From: Cognatiluteimonas profundi
GTDB taxonomy: Bacteria; Pseudomonadota; Gammaproteobacteria; Xanthomonadales; Xanthomonadaceae
Assembly (NCBI RefSeq): GCF_009792795.1
Contig: NZ_VKHQ01000002.1
Span: 1 to 64,000 of the forward strand
DNA length: 64,000 nt
Direction of reading: 5' to 3'
Shown here: in pieces, positions 44,483 through 53,973 of the stretch
Layout: the number at the start of each line of letters is the position of its first letter
How positions within the stretch are numbered: the stretch's first letter is position 1
Translations under genes and position numbers: made by a program
Notes under the pieces: generated by a model
Database searches by the model: none
The model's input: the letters and a program-made list of their open reading frames with translations, nothing else
Told to the model about the DNA's origin: nothing

Positions 44483-47400
44483 TCATGGCCCTGGAATGAC
44501 TTCTGTATGCCGTCCGCTGACATCCCATCGATTGTGCGAGTCGATAGCGGTCTGCCGGGCACCCAACTCTAGCAGCTGCTGCATTGCCTGTCGTGTTTGC
44601 ATTTCGCAGTCAGCAGTGCTCGAAAAACTTTGCCCTTTCATTGAATCTTCCAAAGCTTGCGCTGCATTTCTAGCGCCGCCGATCCATCCGCCAAAATCGC
44701 GAACGTGATCCATTTCAGCTCGGCGAGTGTCGCGTCTTTCGCTAGGGCTGCTATAGCTTTGTCTGAGAAATACGGTGGGAGTAAAGCTCACCGTGTATTC
44801 GTTCAGAGAAAAGCCACCGCTGCTACAAGTGCACGCCGGCGAAATTGACCAATCAAGAGTTGTTCTAGCAAGGCTGGACCCAGTAACTGTCGACAAGCCA
44901 TCTCCAGGGAAAGTCCGAGTCTGAAGCCCAGGTGCGAGTGTTGGGCTCCACTGAACGGGATTCGTAGACCATCTCAGTAGTCCGAACATATCAGTCCACA
45001 CCAAGGGCGAACCGCCCACATATCCGTAGGTGCTAACCCCCGCCATTAGCCCGAGCGGATCGGATTGCGTATACCGCCCTGTTCCAGCTTCGTAGCCATC
45101 GCGCCAGTAGTTGTAGTTGAGCCCGCTCGCCGCATCGTAGCGTTGGCCCGGATAACGCATATTCAACACAAACGCATTCCCATCCAGGTCGGGGTCCTGG
45201 CTCGGTGGGCTGTTGCCGAACGCCTCGTCTTTCAGGTCCCAGTTCCATACCGCGACATTGCGCAGCGGGTCGATCACCACGCGCGGCGTGCCCAAGGCGT
45301 CGGCTTCGATGTAGTGCAACTTCTGATTCGTTGTTGCACCCACCATCACGCCGACAGGTAAGTCATCCAGCCAGATGGCCTGCTGTAGTGCAGCACCAGT
45401 GCTGTCGTAGTCACCGATCCAATGGCCGGCCTCGTCATAAACGGTGTAGGCCTGGTTTGTCCCGGTTGTAGTCAGGAACCGGTGCACCTGCTCACCCTTA
45501 CCGTTGTAGCGATAATTCATCACTACCGCGCCATTCTGCTTGGCGCTGTCCATTCGGTTGGCGGATGTGTATGTGTATTCACGAGCCGTTCCGCCGATCG
45601 AGACTGTATTGCCGGAAGCGTCATACCACCGGTTAATGCTTCCGGCATGGTTCAGCCGATCCGTGCCGGTGTTGTAGACGTACGATTGGCTACCGCTGCT
45701 GTTTTGGAAAAGCGTACGGTTACCGGTGGCATCGTAGGCGTAATGCTCGATGGTGGCGCCCGACGGGCCGTCTCGGAAATCGGTCAGCCGGTTGAGCGCG
45801 TCATAGCCAAAGGTCACCACAGGCGGGCCGCTTTGGCCGGCGTCGCGCAGCTCGACAAAGTTACCGACCGCGTCGAACGTATATCCAAGCGATAGCCCGC
45901 CGCTGCCCGGATCGGCCACCGTCCACGGTCGATAGTCGAGGTCTAGCGTACGCTGCAGCGTACGTCCGTTGCCGAACGTCCACTGCGCAATCGGCCCGAA
46001 CGGGTAGTAGGTGCCGTTGGTGAGCAGCACCTGACGGGCGCTCCCCGGTGGAGTGATCCCTATCTCAGCAACTTGTCCCATGGCATCGCGGGCATAGTCG
46101 ACCACGTTACCGTCAGGATATGTAAGGCTGCTCAGCCGCCCTGCCAGGTTGTAGGCGTAACGCAGGGTGAAGGACTTGCCGTTGATGGTCTCGACCTTGC
46201 GCACGGGGTTGCCAAACCGGTCGTAGCAATACTGTGTGCTATTGCCGTTACCCATCGTCAGTTTAGTCAACCGGCCGACGGCGAAAGTCTCCCCCGTGCC
46301 GCAAACCGCATTGACGGCGTCATAGGTCGAGGTGACGTTAAGGCTGGTTGTACCGTACGTCTGGGTAGCTAGCCGGTTGAGCAAGTCGTAACTGTAGTTA
46401 GTGACCTTGTTCCGAGCGTCAGTCTGTGTTTTGCGGTTTCCCGCACCGTCGTAGGTGTAGGTGGCCGTGCCGGTGTCGGGGCTGGTGAGGCTGGTTAGGT
46501 TCCCCATGCCGTCATAGCCGTAACCGGTTACCAAGCCGTTTGGATCGATGACTTGAGTCAGGTTATCGCGCGCGTCGTACTGAAACTGCGTGCTGGCTGC
46601 GATTCCGCCTGCGTCTTGAAGGGTTCGCGTCAGTCGATGGAGCGGGTCGTGGTCGTTGTCTGTCACATGGGATGCGGCATCCACGACCAGATTGGTATCC
46701 CCGCTGGGATCGTAGCTAAAGGTCGTAGCGTGCAAGGCCGCATCTCGCTGGCTCTGTAGTTGCCCCAATGCATTGTAGATTCGTGACAGCGTACGCGTGA
46801 GGGTGCCGGAAACATCCTTGGTGTCTTCAACAGTACGATTGCCGGAGTTGTTGAGCGTGTAACGGATGGTGTTGCCGGCGTTATCAGCGATATTGGTAAG
46901 CCGATGAGCTGCGTCATAGCTGTACGACACGTAGCTACCGTCTGGCTGAGTGACCTGTTTGACGAGCCCCGTTGGCCAATAATCGATACGCATGATCGCA
47001 TCGTCAGTCTCGGTCGCGTTGTTGGTGCCACGCACCTTTCGCGCAGCCACCCATCCGCGTGCGGTGTACGCCATGTCAGTGACCACACCGTTGGGATCCT
47101 TCACCGACAGCAGCCGACCTGAGCCGTCATAGGCGAGAAATTCAGTAACTTGACCAAGTGCATTAGTGGCCTTCCACAGATCGCCCTTTCGGTGCGGACA
47201 AGTTGTGGGAAATGAGGCACAGGTCGGATCGTCTGTCATATAGTAGGAATAGGAAACAATATCGTTGGCATCACTACGTGGGCCGTCGACCTTAATAAGC
47301 AGACCCAACAGCGGGCAAACCGACGAGTCAATATCGACTTGGCTGCAATACGTTTTTGCTGTTGTACGCGCCGCGCTGGTCACCGGATCGATGGACGACA

Positions 47401-48958
47401 CGGTTGTTTCCTGCCCTCCCAGGTTGTAGGACCAAGTACGCTGCGACACTAAGGCGCCAGCCGCGTCGAAGACTTTGCGCTCTAAAGGGGAACGCCCAAT
47501 CGTGCGCCAAGTCGTCTGCGTCGTTCGCTGCTGCAGCGTGTTTTTAGCTTCAACCAGTTGAAGATCACGCCCACAGATGTCTTGATCGTGGTCGGTCACG
47601 ATCCCATCAATGTCTGTGACGACGTCTAGGTTGCCATTGCTGTCATAAGAATATTGTTCGCCACCACAAGTGGGGCACGCATCGGACGAATGCCCAATCT
47701 TGGCGAAGCCATATGCAGTGGCAAAGGAGAGATATTTGGTGCCACCTGAGGGTAGAAGTACGTTGGCACTCCTACTTCCCCCATACGAAACAACGTATTT
47801 GTCGACCCCATTCGCGTGCTCTGTAACGGTAGCGCGCCCCTGGCTGTCGTAGGTGAAACTTGCGTAGCGATTTCCCTGCTCGTCTGTTATGCCAGTTAGC
47901 AGTAGGCTGAAACTACTATCAGCCACATATCCAGCTTCACCATAGCTATAGAGCGTCGATTGTGTCGCGCCAGGATGGCTGACGCTTGCAAGCCGTCCAG
48001 TGCCGTCGTAGCCGTACTCATAGGTCTGTCCCGTCGGATCGGTAACTCCTATTAAACGACTGGATGAATCGTACGTGAGTCGAATAGAGCGGCCGTTTGT
48101 CGCTGTCACCTGGATAGGTAGAAACTGAGGGTCGCTTCCCGAAGCGCCGGATCCGTAGAGCAACACGACCCCGCCTAAACCGGATTCAGGTTCGATTGCA
48201 ATTAGCCGACCTGCAGTATCGTAGAGCTCGCTTTCGTCAGATGCCTCAGCGGAAAAAACCCATCCGTCGTAATTACCGTTCAAGTCTTTCGTTCGACTCA
48301 AAGTAGCGTTTGATCCGGGATCCGGAGTCCACAAATTGCCGGCCTGAAGCATGAAAGCGATCTTTCCGCCATCAGGCCGATCGACGAAGGCTACGTCGCC
48401 ACCGTAAGCTGTTTCTGAAAATTCGATACGCCGTGCGTACGTATGGGTCCACTTCGGGCCTAAGCCGAAATCGGGTTGGTCGCTTTGGCTGTTGTAGCTT
48501 CTAGAGAATTGCAAAGGCGATGAGACGGGGGCAATATCGGTCTCGGCTTGAAATTTGTTTCCCGACGCTGCGTTGATGGGGTTGCCGAACCGCGTGCCCC
48601 GGGTTTTGCACGTTTCCGGGCCCAAGTTCCGCGTGCGGTCGACATAAGTCCAATGGTAAAGGAATACGTCAATCAGCCTCCAAATCGGGCCGCCCGGGTA
48701 GTTTCCATAGTAGAAGTCGGTCTCCCAAGCTCCAACGCCCCGCCATGAGCATTTATAGTCGGTCGGGGTCAGGTCGGTAACATCTGCCGGGGGAGTTCTC
48801 TCTTCCTCAAAATGAACCCTCGCGTACGCCATGCAAGCGGCATATGCGGCGGCGGAGTCTGGGTATTGAGTGTCATCCGCGAGTGCAGCCGAAGAGGCTA
48901 TAGCCGCACTCGCCAACAGCAATACTCGACCTGCGTAGCGGCGAATTAAGCTAACCAT
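44483..48958 (-). CDS. secreted RHS/YD-repeat protein with variable C-terminal tail
   Basis: A 1491-residue polymorphic-toxin candidate. Residues 1-27 are a Sec signal peptide (GRVLLLASAAIASSAALA). A short Cys-containing N-terminal domain is followed by a DUF6531-like opening (GNPINAASGNKFQAETD), then tens of YD repeats (YDSNGNLDVVTD, YDGMGNLTSLT, YDAAHRLTNI). The RHS core ends YEAGTGRYTQSDPLGLMAG, then DMFGL near residue 1327. The remaining 164 residues (44486-44977) are the variable tail. There is no PAAR, VgrG or T6SS adaptor, so export is by Sec. AAAGGT precedes the ATG. GC is clearly lower than the flanks. The downstream lipoprotein is the candidate immunity gene. Confidence 0.88.
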   Translation of the reverse strand: MVSLIRRYAGRVLLLASAAIASSAALADDTQYPDSAAAYAACMAYARVHFEEERTPPADVTDLTPTDYKCSWRGVGAWETDFYYGNYPGGPIWRLIDVFLYHWTYVDRTRNLGPETCKTRGTRFGNPINAASGNKFQAETDIAPVSSPLQFSRSYNSQSDQPDFGLGPKWTHTYARRIEFSETAYGGDVAFVDRPDGGKIAFMLQAGNLWTPDPGSNATLSRTKDLNGNYDGWVFSAEASDESELYDTAGRLIAIEPESGLGGVVLLYGSGASGSDPQFLPIQVTATNGRSIRLTYDSSSRLIGVTDPTGQTYEYGYDGTGRLASVSHPGATQSTLYSYGEAGYVADSSFSLLLTGITDEQGNRYASFTYDSQGRATVTEHANGVDKYVVSYGGSRSANVLLPSGGTKYLSFATAYGFAKIGHSSDACPTCGGEQYSYDSNGNLDVVTDIDGIVTDHDQDICGRDLQLVEAKNTLQQRTTQTTWRTIGRSPLERKVFDAAGALVSQRTWSYNLGGQETTVSSIDPVTSAARTTAKTYCSQVDIDSSVCPLLGLLIKVDGPRSDANDIVSYSYYMTDDPTCASFPTTCPHRKGDLWKATNALGQVTEFLAYDGSGRLLSVKDPNGVVTDMAYTARGWVAARKVRGTNNATETDDAIMRIDYWPTGLVKQVTQPDGSYVSYSYDAAHRLTNIADNAGNTIRYTLNNSGNRTVEDTKDVSGTLTRTLSRIYNALGQLQSQRDAALHATTFSYDPSGDTNLVVDAASHVTDNDHDPLHRLTRTLQDAGGIAASTQFQYDARDNLTQVIDPNGLVTGYGYDGMGNLTSLTSPDTGTATYTYDGAGNRKTQTDARNKVTNYSYDLLNRLATQTYGTTSLNVTSTYDAVNAVCGTGETFAVGRLTKLTMGNGNSTQYCYDRFGNPVRKVETINGKSFTLRYAYNLAGRLSSLTYPDGNVVDYARDAMGQVAEIGITPPGSARQVLLTNGTYYPFGPIAQWTFGNGRTLQRTLDLDYRPWTVADPGSGGLSLGYTFDAVGNFVELRDAGQSGPPVVTFGYDALNRLTDFRDGPSGATIEHYAYDATGNRTLFQNSSGSQSYVYNTGTDRLNHAGSINRWYDASGNTVSIGGTAREYTYTSANRMDSAKQNGAVVMNYRYNGKGEQVHRFLTTTGTNQAYTVYDEAGHWIGDYDSTGAALQQAIWLDDLPVGVMVGATTNQKLHYIEADALGTPRVVIDPLRNVAVWNWDLKDEAFGNSPPSQDPDLDGNAFVLNMRYPGQRYDAASGLNYNYWRDGYEAGTGRYTQSDPLGLMAGVSTYGYVGGSPLVWTDMFGLLRWSTNPVQWSPTLAPGLQTRTFPGDGLSTVTGSSLARTTLDWSISPACTCSSGGFSLNEYTVSFTPTVFLRQSYSSPSERRDTRRAEMDHVRDFGGWIGGARNAAQALEDSMKGQSFSSTADCEMQTRQAMQQLLELGARQTAIDSHNRWDVSGRHTEVIPGP
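44486..44977 (-). other. RHS C-terminal tail, possible metalloprotease-like toxin domain
   Basis: This 164-residue tail follows the RHS core. It contains LDWSISPACTCSSGGF, then RRAEMDHVRDFGGW, a single Cys in TADCEMQ, and SHNRWDVSGRH near the end. The order E-x-x-H, Cys, then an aromatic-Asp-x-x-x-x-His resembles DUF922-type predicted zinc proteases, but the first His of the usual HExxH is Ala here. I therefore treat the activity as unproven; the tail could be an inactive or different domain. Confidence 0.35.
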
Positions 48959-49848
48959 GGGGTTACCTTTGTTGTTTCGGGTGGCGGAACAAGCGGCGGC
49001 ATCTAGACGCAACTTTGTTGCTCAGGAGAGCTTTGTTCTTAACTGGAATAAGACGAATGGCGTGGCCGAACTCCAAGCTTCCAAGGGACTGAATTAATGG
49101 CCGCTCTTGCCCACGTGACAGCGTCGCGCAGCGCCAACCCCGATTCGCCCCCAATCTCGCTCTTCCCGCTGATACCAGTCGCGTCAACATTAACCGGCTA
49201 ACTTCGCTCCGGTGAATGGTCGCGAGGTTACCTTTGGTAATGGATGGGGCCGAGAGTGGTACTACGCTTGCCTGCCCGGTGAATCCGTGACCATAAGCAG
49301 ACATCTTGGGGTGAATATTACTCTCTTGGTGAATACGACGGTGCGGAGGCGCGAGTGTGGCCCTTGCTAACTCCTTGCGTTGGTCAGCCTTCACGATGTG
49401 GCGATCTAGGAGGGGTGAGGTTGACGAGGCGTAGGAATACTCTCGGTGAGTAGGCGTAGGCAGTATGGATTGTGCTCGGTTGCACTTATGTTTCGCGGCC
49501 TAAGGCAAGCCCAACCGAACCCTTCTAATACATGGTCGATAACTTGTGACCTACATGCTTCGAGCCGCGTTCTACATCGTGAAGGCGAATAGTGGAACCG
49601 CCCAGCCGCGGCGGTCGACAACGCACAGCTTTTCGTGCGATTCCAGACAGTTGGTCTATGGGTGCCGGGCCGGCGCGGAGTACTCAGCGGCTTAAGCAGG
49701 CGACGAAGACGAGGCCCGACTGTCGCCTATTCCCTATTCCGCGAGCTCCGTTTTTTGGCGGCGGTTTCATCTGCGATTGCGACGGCGATGGCGTGCCGGT
49801 GCGATTGCCCAACCCGGACGACTTCAGCGCCCGCTGATGCCGACAGGC
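48959..49848. other. 890-base gene-free, low-GC stretch upstream of RHS
   Basis: No convincing gene. Open frames of 60-143 codons are present on both strands but have stop-rich neighbours, no ribosome-binding sites and no recognisable protein. Composition is like the RHS gene up to about 49600, then returns to high GC. The RHS promoter must be here. No terminal inverted repeats, integrase or tRNA were found. Confidence 0.55.
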
Positions 49849-50271
49849 TCAGAACGCCGGCTTTGCGAGCACCAGGTAGACGATCATCACCAGCAGGACG
49901 ACGGGCAATTCGTTGAACCAGCGAAGCGTCGTGGCGGACGGCAGCGCGCGTCCGGCGTTGGCACCCTTCAGCCAGCGGCCGGCGACGATGAAGTGCCCCA
50001 GCAGCAGCACGACGAGCGCGAGCTTGGCGTGCAACCAGGGGCCGGCGATGCCGAAATGCAGCCACAGGACCAGGCCCAGGGCGACGGCGAAACCGAACAT
50101 GATGTGACCGAACCGGTACAGGCGCCGGCCCATCAGCACCAGGCGCGAGCGCACGGCCGGCTCGTCGCCAGCTTCGGCAAGGTTGACGAGGATCCGCGGC
50201 AGGTACAGCACCGTCGCCATCCACGCGATGACGAACACCAGGTGCGCGGTCTTGGTCCAGAGATAAGCCAC
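49849..50271 (-). CDS. CopD/HemJ-family membrane protein
   Basis: A 140-residue protein with four predicted membrane helices. The start MAYLWTKTAHLVFVIAWMATVLYLPRI, with conserved His, Trp and Arg, matches HemJ, the heme-b-dependent protoporphyrinogen IX oxidase; CopD relatives look similar. The GTG at 50271 is chosen because GAGGAG lies 6 bases upstream; a TTG 18 bases earlier would place that site inside the gene. Family is firm; HemJ activity is likely but not certain. Confidence 0.8.
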   Translation of the reverse strand: MAYLWTKTAHLVFVIAWMATVLYLPRILVNLAEAGDEPAVRSRLVLMGRRLYRFGHIMFGFAVALGLVLWLHFGIAGPWLHAKLALVVLLLGHFIVAGRWLKGANAGRALPSATTLRWFNELPVVLLVMIVYLVLAKPAF

Positions 50272-50343
50272 GGCATGCTCCTCGATCAAAGGCCAAGCAT
50301 GCCACGCGGCGAAGCGCCCCGAGCCGGCGGCGCGTGCCCCGAC

Positions 50344-50604
50344 TCAGGCGGCGTCGGAATCCGCGGATGCGGGTTCTTCCCCGGCAACCGGATGCTCACT
50401 GCTGTCGTGCGAATGATCGCGCGGCGCATCGCCGTGCTTGTACATCTCCCGCGCGCGGCTGTTGGAAGGGTCGGTGTCGCCATCGACCTGCGGCGTCTTC
50501 CTGCCAGGCTGCGCCTGCACCGCGTCGTTGGAGCCCGCGTCGTTCTGGTCGCGCTTGTCGTTGGCGACCTTCTTGTCGTGGGCGATGTTGCGTTCGTCGG
50601 TCAT
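50344..50604 (-). CDS. small acidic hypothetical protein
   Basis: An 86-residue, highly hydrophilic protein starting MTDERNIAHDKKVANDKRDQN, with many Asp, Asn, Lys and Ser, and no hydrophobic core; it is probably disordered. GGAAAG lies upstream of the ATG. Divergent from the methyltransferase. No function can be assigned. Confidence 0.5.
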   Translation of the reverse strand: MTDERNIAHDKKVANDKRDQNDAGSNDAVQAQPGRKTPQVDGDTDPSNSRAREMYKHGDAPRDHSHDSSEHPVAGEEPASADSDAA

Positions 50605-50677
50605 GCGTCTTTCCGTAGGGGTGGCGGGATGCGACCATGACACTCCGGGCTCTCCTGCAGCGTGAACCGCCTCCACG

Positions 50678-51289
50678 ATGACCACGTCGCCTGCAGCCGG
50701 ACCCAAGCAATACAATCGCGAATACTTCGACCAGTGGTATCGCCGCGGCGGAATCGGCGATGCGCGACGGCTGGCCCGCAAGGTCGCGCTGGCGGTGGCG
50801 ACGGCCGAATACCACCTTGAGCGGCCGATCCGCACGGTGCTGGACATCGGTTGCGGCGAAGGCGCCTGGTTCACCGCGCTGCGCAGGTTGCGACCGGTGC
50901 GCTACCTGGGATTCGACGGCAGCGACTACGCGATCGCGCGTTATGGACGCTCCCGCAACCTGCGCCATGCGCGTTTCGGCGACTTCGCGCTGCTGCGGCC
51001 CTGCCCGCCTGTCGACCTGCTGGTGTGTAGCGACGTCCTCCACTACCTGCCCACCCGCGAACTCGATCGCGGCCTGCCCGGGTTGGCCGAACTGTGCGGC
51101 GGCGTGGCGTTCCTGGAGACCTTCGCCCGCGAGGACGCCGCCGAGGGCGACGAGGATGCCTTCCAGTCGCGTCCGGCCCGTTTCTACCGCCGGCGCTTCG
51201 AGGCGGTGGGGTTCACGGCGCTGGGATCGCACTGCTGGCTGTCGCCGGCCTTGCGCGATTCCGCCACGGCCCTGGAGATCCCCGGATGA
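50678..51289 (+). CDS. class I SAM-dependent methyltransferase
   Basis: A 203-residue methyltransferase: NREYFDQWYRRGG at the start, SAM-binding motif I VLDIGCGEGAW (about residues 54-64), acidic motif YLGFDGSDYAI, and LLVCSDVLHYLP (motif IV). The methyl acceptor is unknown. It lies 83 bases before the PHB depolymerase gene in the same direction; a functional link is not evident. Confidence 0.8.
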   Translation: MTTSPAAGPKQYNREYFDQWYRRGGIGDARRLARKVALAVATAEYHLERPIRTVLDIGCGEGAWFTALRRLRPVRYLGFDGSDYAIARYGRSRNLRHARFGDFALLRPCPPVDLLVCSDVLHYLPTRELDRGLPGLAELCGGVAFLETFAREDAAEGDEDAFQSRPARFYRRRFEAVGFTALGSHCWLSPALRDSATALEIPG

Positions 51290-51372
51290 AGTGAGGCCCG
51301 CGTCACGCTTGCCTGCATGGCAGACACACAGGCCTGCGCTATGCTGCGTCGCAACACCGGGCGGGATCCTCC

Positions 51373-52659
51373 ATGCTGCTGTATCAGTTCCACGAGCTCT
51401 GGCGTGCCGGCATGGCGCCGTTCACCTACTGGGCCGAAGCGGGCTCGAAGATGTTTTCCGCCCCCGGAAGCTGGCTGGCCGGCATGCCCGAGGCGCAGCG
51501 TGTCGCGGCCGGTTGCGAGCTGATGTACCGCATCGGCAAGGAATACGAGAAACCCGAATTCGACCTGCATAACGTCGAGATCGACGGCCAGCAGTATCCG
51601 GTCGTGCAGCGCGAGGTGATGCGCACGCCGTTCTGCCGGTTGTTGCGCTTCAAGCGTTACAGCGATGACGCCGACAACATCGCGGGGCTCAAGGACGATC
51701 CGACGGTGCTCGTGGTCGCGCCACTCTCGGGACACCACTCCACGCTGCTGCGCGACACCGTGCGCACGCTGTTGCAGGACCACAAGGTCTACATCACCGA
51801 CTGGATCGATGCGCGCATGGTCCCGGAGTCCGAGGGTGCATTCACCCTGGACGATTACGTGCTGACGCTGCAGAAGTTCATGCGCGAGATCGGGACCGAC
51901 AGCCTGCATGTCATCAGCGTGTGCCAGTCCACCGTGCCGGTGATGGCCGCCGTGTCGCTGATGGCGGCGGCAGGCGAGTCGACGCCGCAATCGCTGGTGA
52001 TGATGGGCGGGCCGATCGACACGCGCGAGTCGCCGACGGCGGTCAACAACCTGGCCGTGCAGAAGCCGCTGTCGTGGTTCAAGGAAAACGTGATCCACAG
52101 CGTGCCGTCGAACTATCCCGGCCGCGGTCGCAGCGTGTATCCCGGCTTCCTGCAGCACGCTGGTTTCATGGCCATGAATCCCGAGCGGCATTTCCAGTCG
52201 CACTGGGACTTCTACCAGGACCTGCTCAAGGGCGATCTCGACGACGCCGCCTCGCACCGCCGTTTCTACGACGAGTACAACGCCGTGCTGGACATGCCGT
52301 CGGAGTACTACCTCGACACGATCCGGATCGTCTTCCAGGAACACCTGCTGCCCAGGGGCCTGTGGGACGTCGCGGGTGCGCGGGTGACGCCATCGGCCAT
52401 CGTCGATACGGCCATGCTCACCATCGAAGGCGAGCTCGACGATATTTCCGGACAGGGACAGACCCGCGCCGCGCACGCACTGTGCAGCGGCATCGCCGAA
52501 GAAAACCACGCCCACATGACGGTCATGGGCGCCGGCCATTACGGCATCTTCAGCGGCCGCCGCTGGCGCACCGAGGTGTATCCCGCGGTGCGCGACTTCA
52601 TCGCCGCGCATTCGGCGGCGCCCGCAGTCGCCAGCAAGCGTCCGCGCAAGGCCGCCTGA
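51373..52659 (+). CDS. phaZ: intracellular polyhydroxyalkanoate depolymerase
   Basis: Degrades stored poly-3-hydroxybutyrate granules. The 428-residue protein begins MLLYQFHELWRAGMAPF and has the alpha/beta-hydrolase fold with nucleophile Cys184 in SVCQST, the Cys variant of the lipase box typical of intracellular PHB depolymerases. The C-terminal part holds TIEGELDDISGQGQT (Asp) and AGHYGIFSGRRWR (His). The last 15 residues are Ala/Lys/Arg-rich. No PHA synthase is in the window. Confidence 0.92.
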   Translation: MLLYQFHELWRAGMAPFTYWAEAGSKMFSAPGSWLAGMPEAQRVAAGCELMYRIGKEYEKPEFDLHNVEIDGQQYPVVQREVMRTPFCRLLRFKRYSDDADNIAGLKDDPTVLVVAPLSGHHSTLLRDTVRTLLQDHKVYITDWIDARMVPESEGAFTLDDYVLTLQKFMREIGTDSLHVISVCQSTVPVMAAVSLMAAAGESTPQSLVMMGGPIDTRESPTAVNNLAVQKPLSWFKENVIHSVPSNYPGRGRSVYPGFLQHAGFMAMNPERHFQSHWDFYQDLLKGDLDDAASHRRFYDEYNAVLDMPSEYYLDTIRIVFQEHLLPRGLWDVAGARVTPSAIVDTAMLTIEGELDDISGQGQTRAAHALCSGIAEENHAHMTVMGAGHYGIFSGRRWRTEVYPAVRDFIAAHSAAPAVASKRPRKAA

Positions 52660-52672
52660 GCGCGAACCGCGC

Positions 52673-53593
52673 TTAGCGTTCGGCCTGCACCAGCAGGTGC
52701 TTGGCCAACTGTCCGTGCCACTGCCCGATCAGCCGGGCCAGGTGCAGCGTGACGAACAGCAGCACGATGCCGGCCAGCGAAACCAGCGGCCATGTCCAGG
52801 GGTCCTGCTGCAGCGACAGTCCGAAGCCATCGACATGCACCCACTGGCTGTTGCCGAACAGCATCAACACGGGCAGCAGCGCGAGCGACAGCGACACGCT
52901 CAGTCCGGTCACCACGAGCGTGAAATACAGGATCCCCAGCGGCAGCATCAGCAGGAAGTACAGCTGCGTGGTCCACGTGCGCGGATCGGTGAACAGGTCC
53001 TTGATGCGTTCCAGCAGCGGCTTGCCGCGTGAGCTGTACAGCGGACGCCGTGGCATGCGCTCACCGAGCATGACCTCGACGATGCGGCCCTCGACCAGCG
53101 ACAACACGCGCACGGATCCGAAATACAGGATCACGAATGGCACGCCGATGATCAGCACGGCGAAACCGGCCGACATCGACAGCCCAGCGACGACCCAGGT
53201 GAAGTAGAAGATGCCGGTGGCCAGCGCCAGCACCATGTAGAACAGCGCGGCATAGGTGCGCGGCTCGGCGATGACGCCGAAGAAGCGCCCTAACCACGAC
53301 GCGCGCACTGTCGGCGGAGGCGTGCGCAACGCCGTCTGCACGGTGACCTCGGTGTCGCGATAGATGTCGGCGACTTCATCCGGTGCGCCATAACTGCCGG
53401 CGACCGACGCGATGACGTCGGCTTCGGATTTGCCGGGATTCTCGGCCAGCTCCGATCGCAGGTACTCCTCGGCGTCGTACAGCGCGTCCTGCACCAGCGC
53501 GGGATCGGCTCCCGCAAGTGCGGCACGCAGCTGCTCCAGGTAGGCGGGAATCGAGGTGGGCAGCAGCACGCGGGCGGATGTGGTGGTGTTCAT
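52673..53593 (-). CDS. HAAS/DUF1700-type membrane sensor-domain protein
   Basis: A 306-residue protein. The N-terminal about 80 residues form a HAAS-type helical domain (YLEQLRAALAGADPALVQDALYD, GAPDEVADIY). Then come two pairs of membrane helices with a cytoplasmic loop between, as in the sensor domains found with PadR regulators. Its ATG overlaps the PadR stop (ATGA). The pair PadR+HAAS membrane protein is common in bacteria and is thought to sense envelope or drug stress; the ligand is not known. Confidence 0.8.
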   Translation of the reverse strand: MNTTTSARVLLPTSIPAYLEQLRAALAGADPALVQDALYDAEEYLRSELAENPGKSEADVIASVAGSYGAPDEVADIYRDTEVTVQTALRTPPPTVRASWLGRFFGVIAEPRTYAALFYMVLALATGIFYFTWVVAGLSMSAGFAVLIIGVPFVILYFGSVRVLSLVEGRIVEVMLGERMPRRPLYSSRGKPLLERIKDLFTDPRTWTTQLYFLLMLPLGILYFTLVVTGLSVSLSLALLPVLMLFGNSQWVHVDGFGLSLQQDPWTWPLVSLAGIVLLFVTLHLARLIGQWHGQLAKHLLVQAER

Positions 53594-53973
53594 GGCGCGG
53601 GGCCTTCGAGGACGGAGTCGACGGAATTGCGGGTGGCGGTCCAGGCGGCGGTCCATGCCTCCAGGACCTGCCGCCCCGCGGCGGTGATGCGGTAATAACG
53701 ACGTGGTGGGCCAGCCGTGGACGGCTCGACCGTGCTCTGGAGCAGTCCGGCGCCTTCCAGGTTGCGCAGCACCGGATACAGCGCGCTCTGCTTGCCGGCC
53801 AGGACGCCCTGCCCCACATGCTCCAGCGTCTTGGCGATCTGGTAGCCGTACATCGGCGCTGCAGCGGCCGACAGCACCGCCAGCAGTGCCAGCGACACCG
53901 TGCCGGCACTCAGTTCCTTCTGGAACTTGCGTAGCTGCTGGTCGATCAGGTCAGGGCCATCGGGGGCGTTCAC
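53590..53973 (-). CDS. PadR family transcriptional regulator
   Basis: A 127-residue regulator with the PadR winged helix: LALLAVLSAAAAPMYGYQIAKTLE, LYPVLRNLEGAGLL and RRYYRITAAG are the family blocks. It starts with GTG at 53973. It is translationally coupled to the HAAS membrane protein, which it most probably regulates together with itself. No operator was identified with confidence in the AT-rich 54000-54040 upstream stretch. Confidence 0.88.
   Translation of the reverse strand: MNAPDGPDLIDQQLRKFQKELSAGTVSLALLAVLSAAAAPMYGYQIAKTLEHVGQGVLAGKQSALYPVLRNLEGAGLLQSTVEPSTAGPPRRYYRITAAGRQVLEAWTAAWTATRNSVDSVLEGPAP

Noticed and set aside
44483-48958. Repeats inside the RHS gene as a possible tandem-repeat or phase-variable element
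   Set aside because: The similarity is at protein level (YD repeats) with divergent DNA; no exact tandem units or homopolymer tracts that would drive slippage were seen.
49211-49335. Four GGTGAAT heptamers (49211, 49279, 49310, 49329)
   Set aside because: Spacing is irregular and flanks are unrelated; not a CRISPR or iteron array, and within what chance allows for short words.
48963-49394. 143-codon minus-strand frame upstream of the RHS gene
   Set aside because: It ends just before the RHS start and looked like a possible partner, but it has no ribosome-binding site, no domain, and residue composition typical of non-coding DNA.
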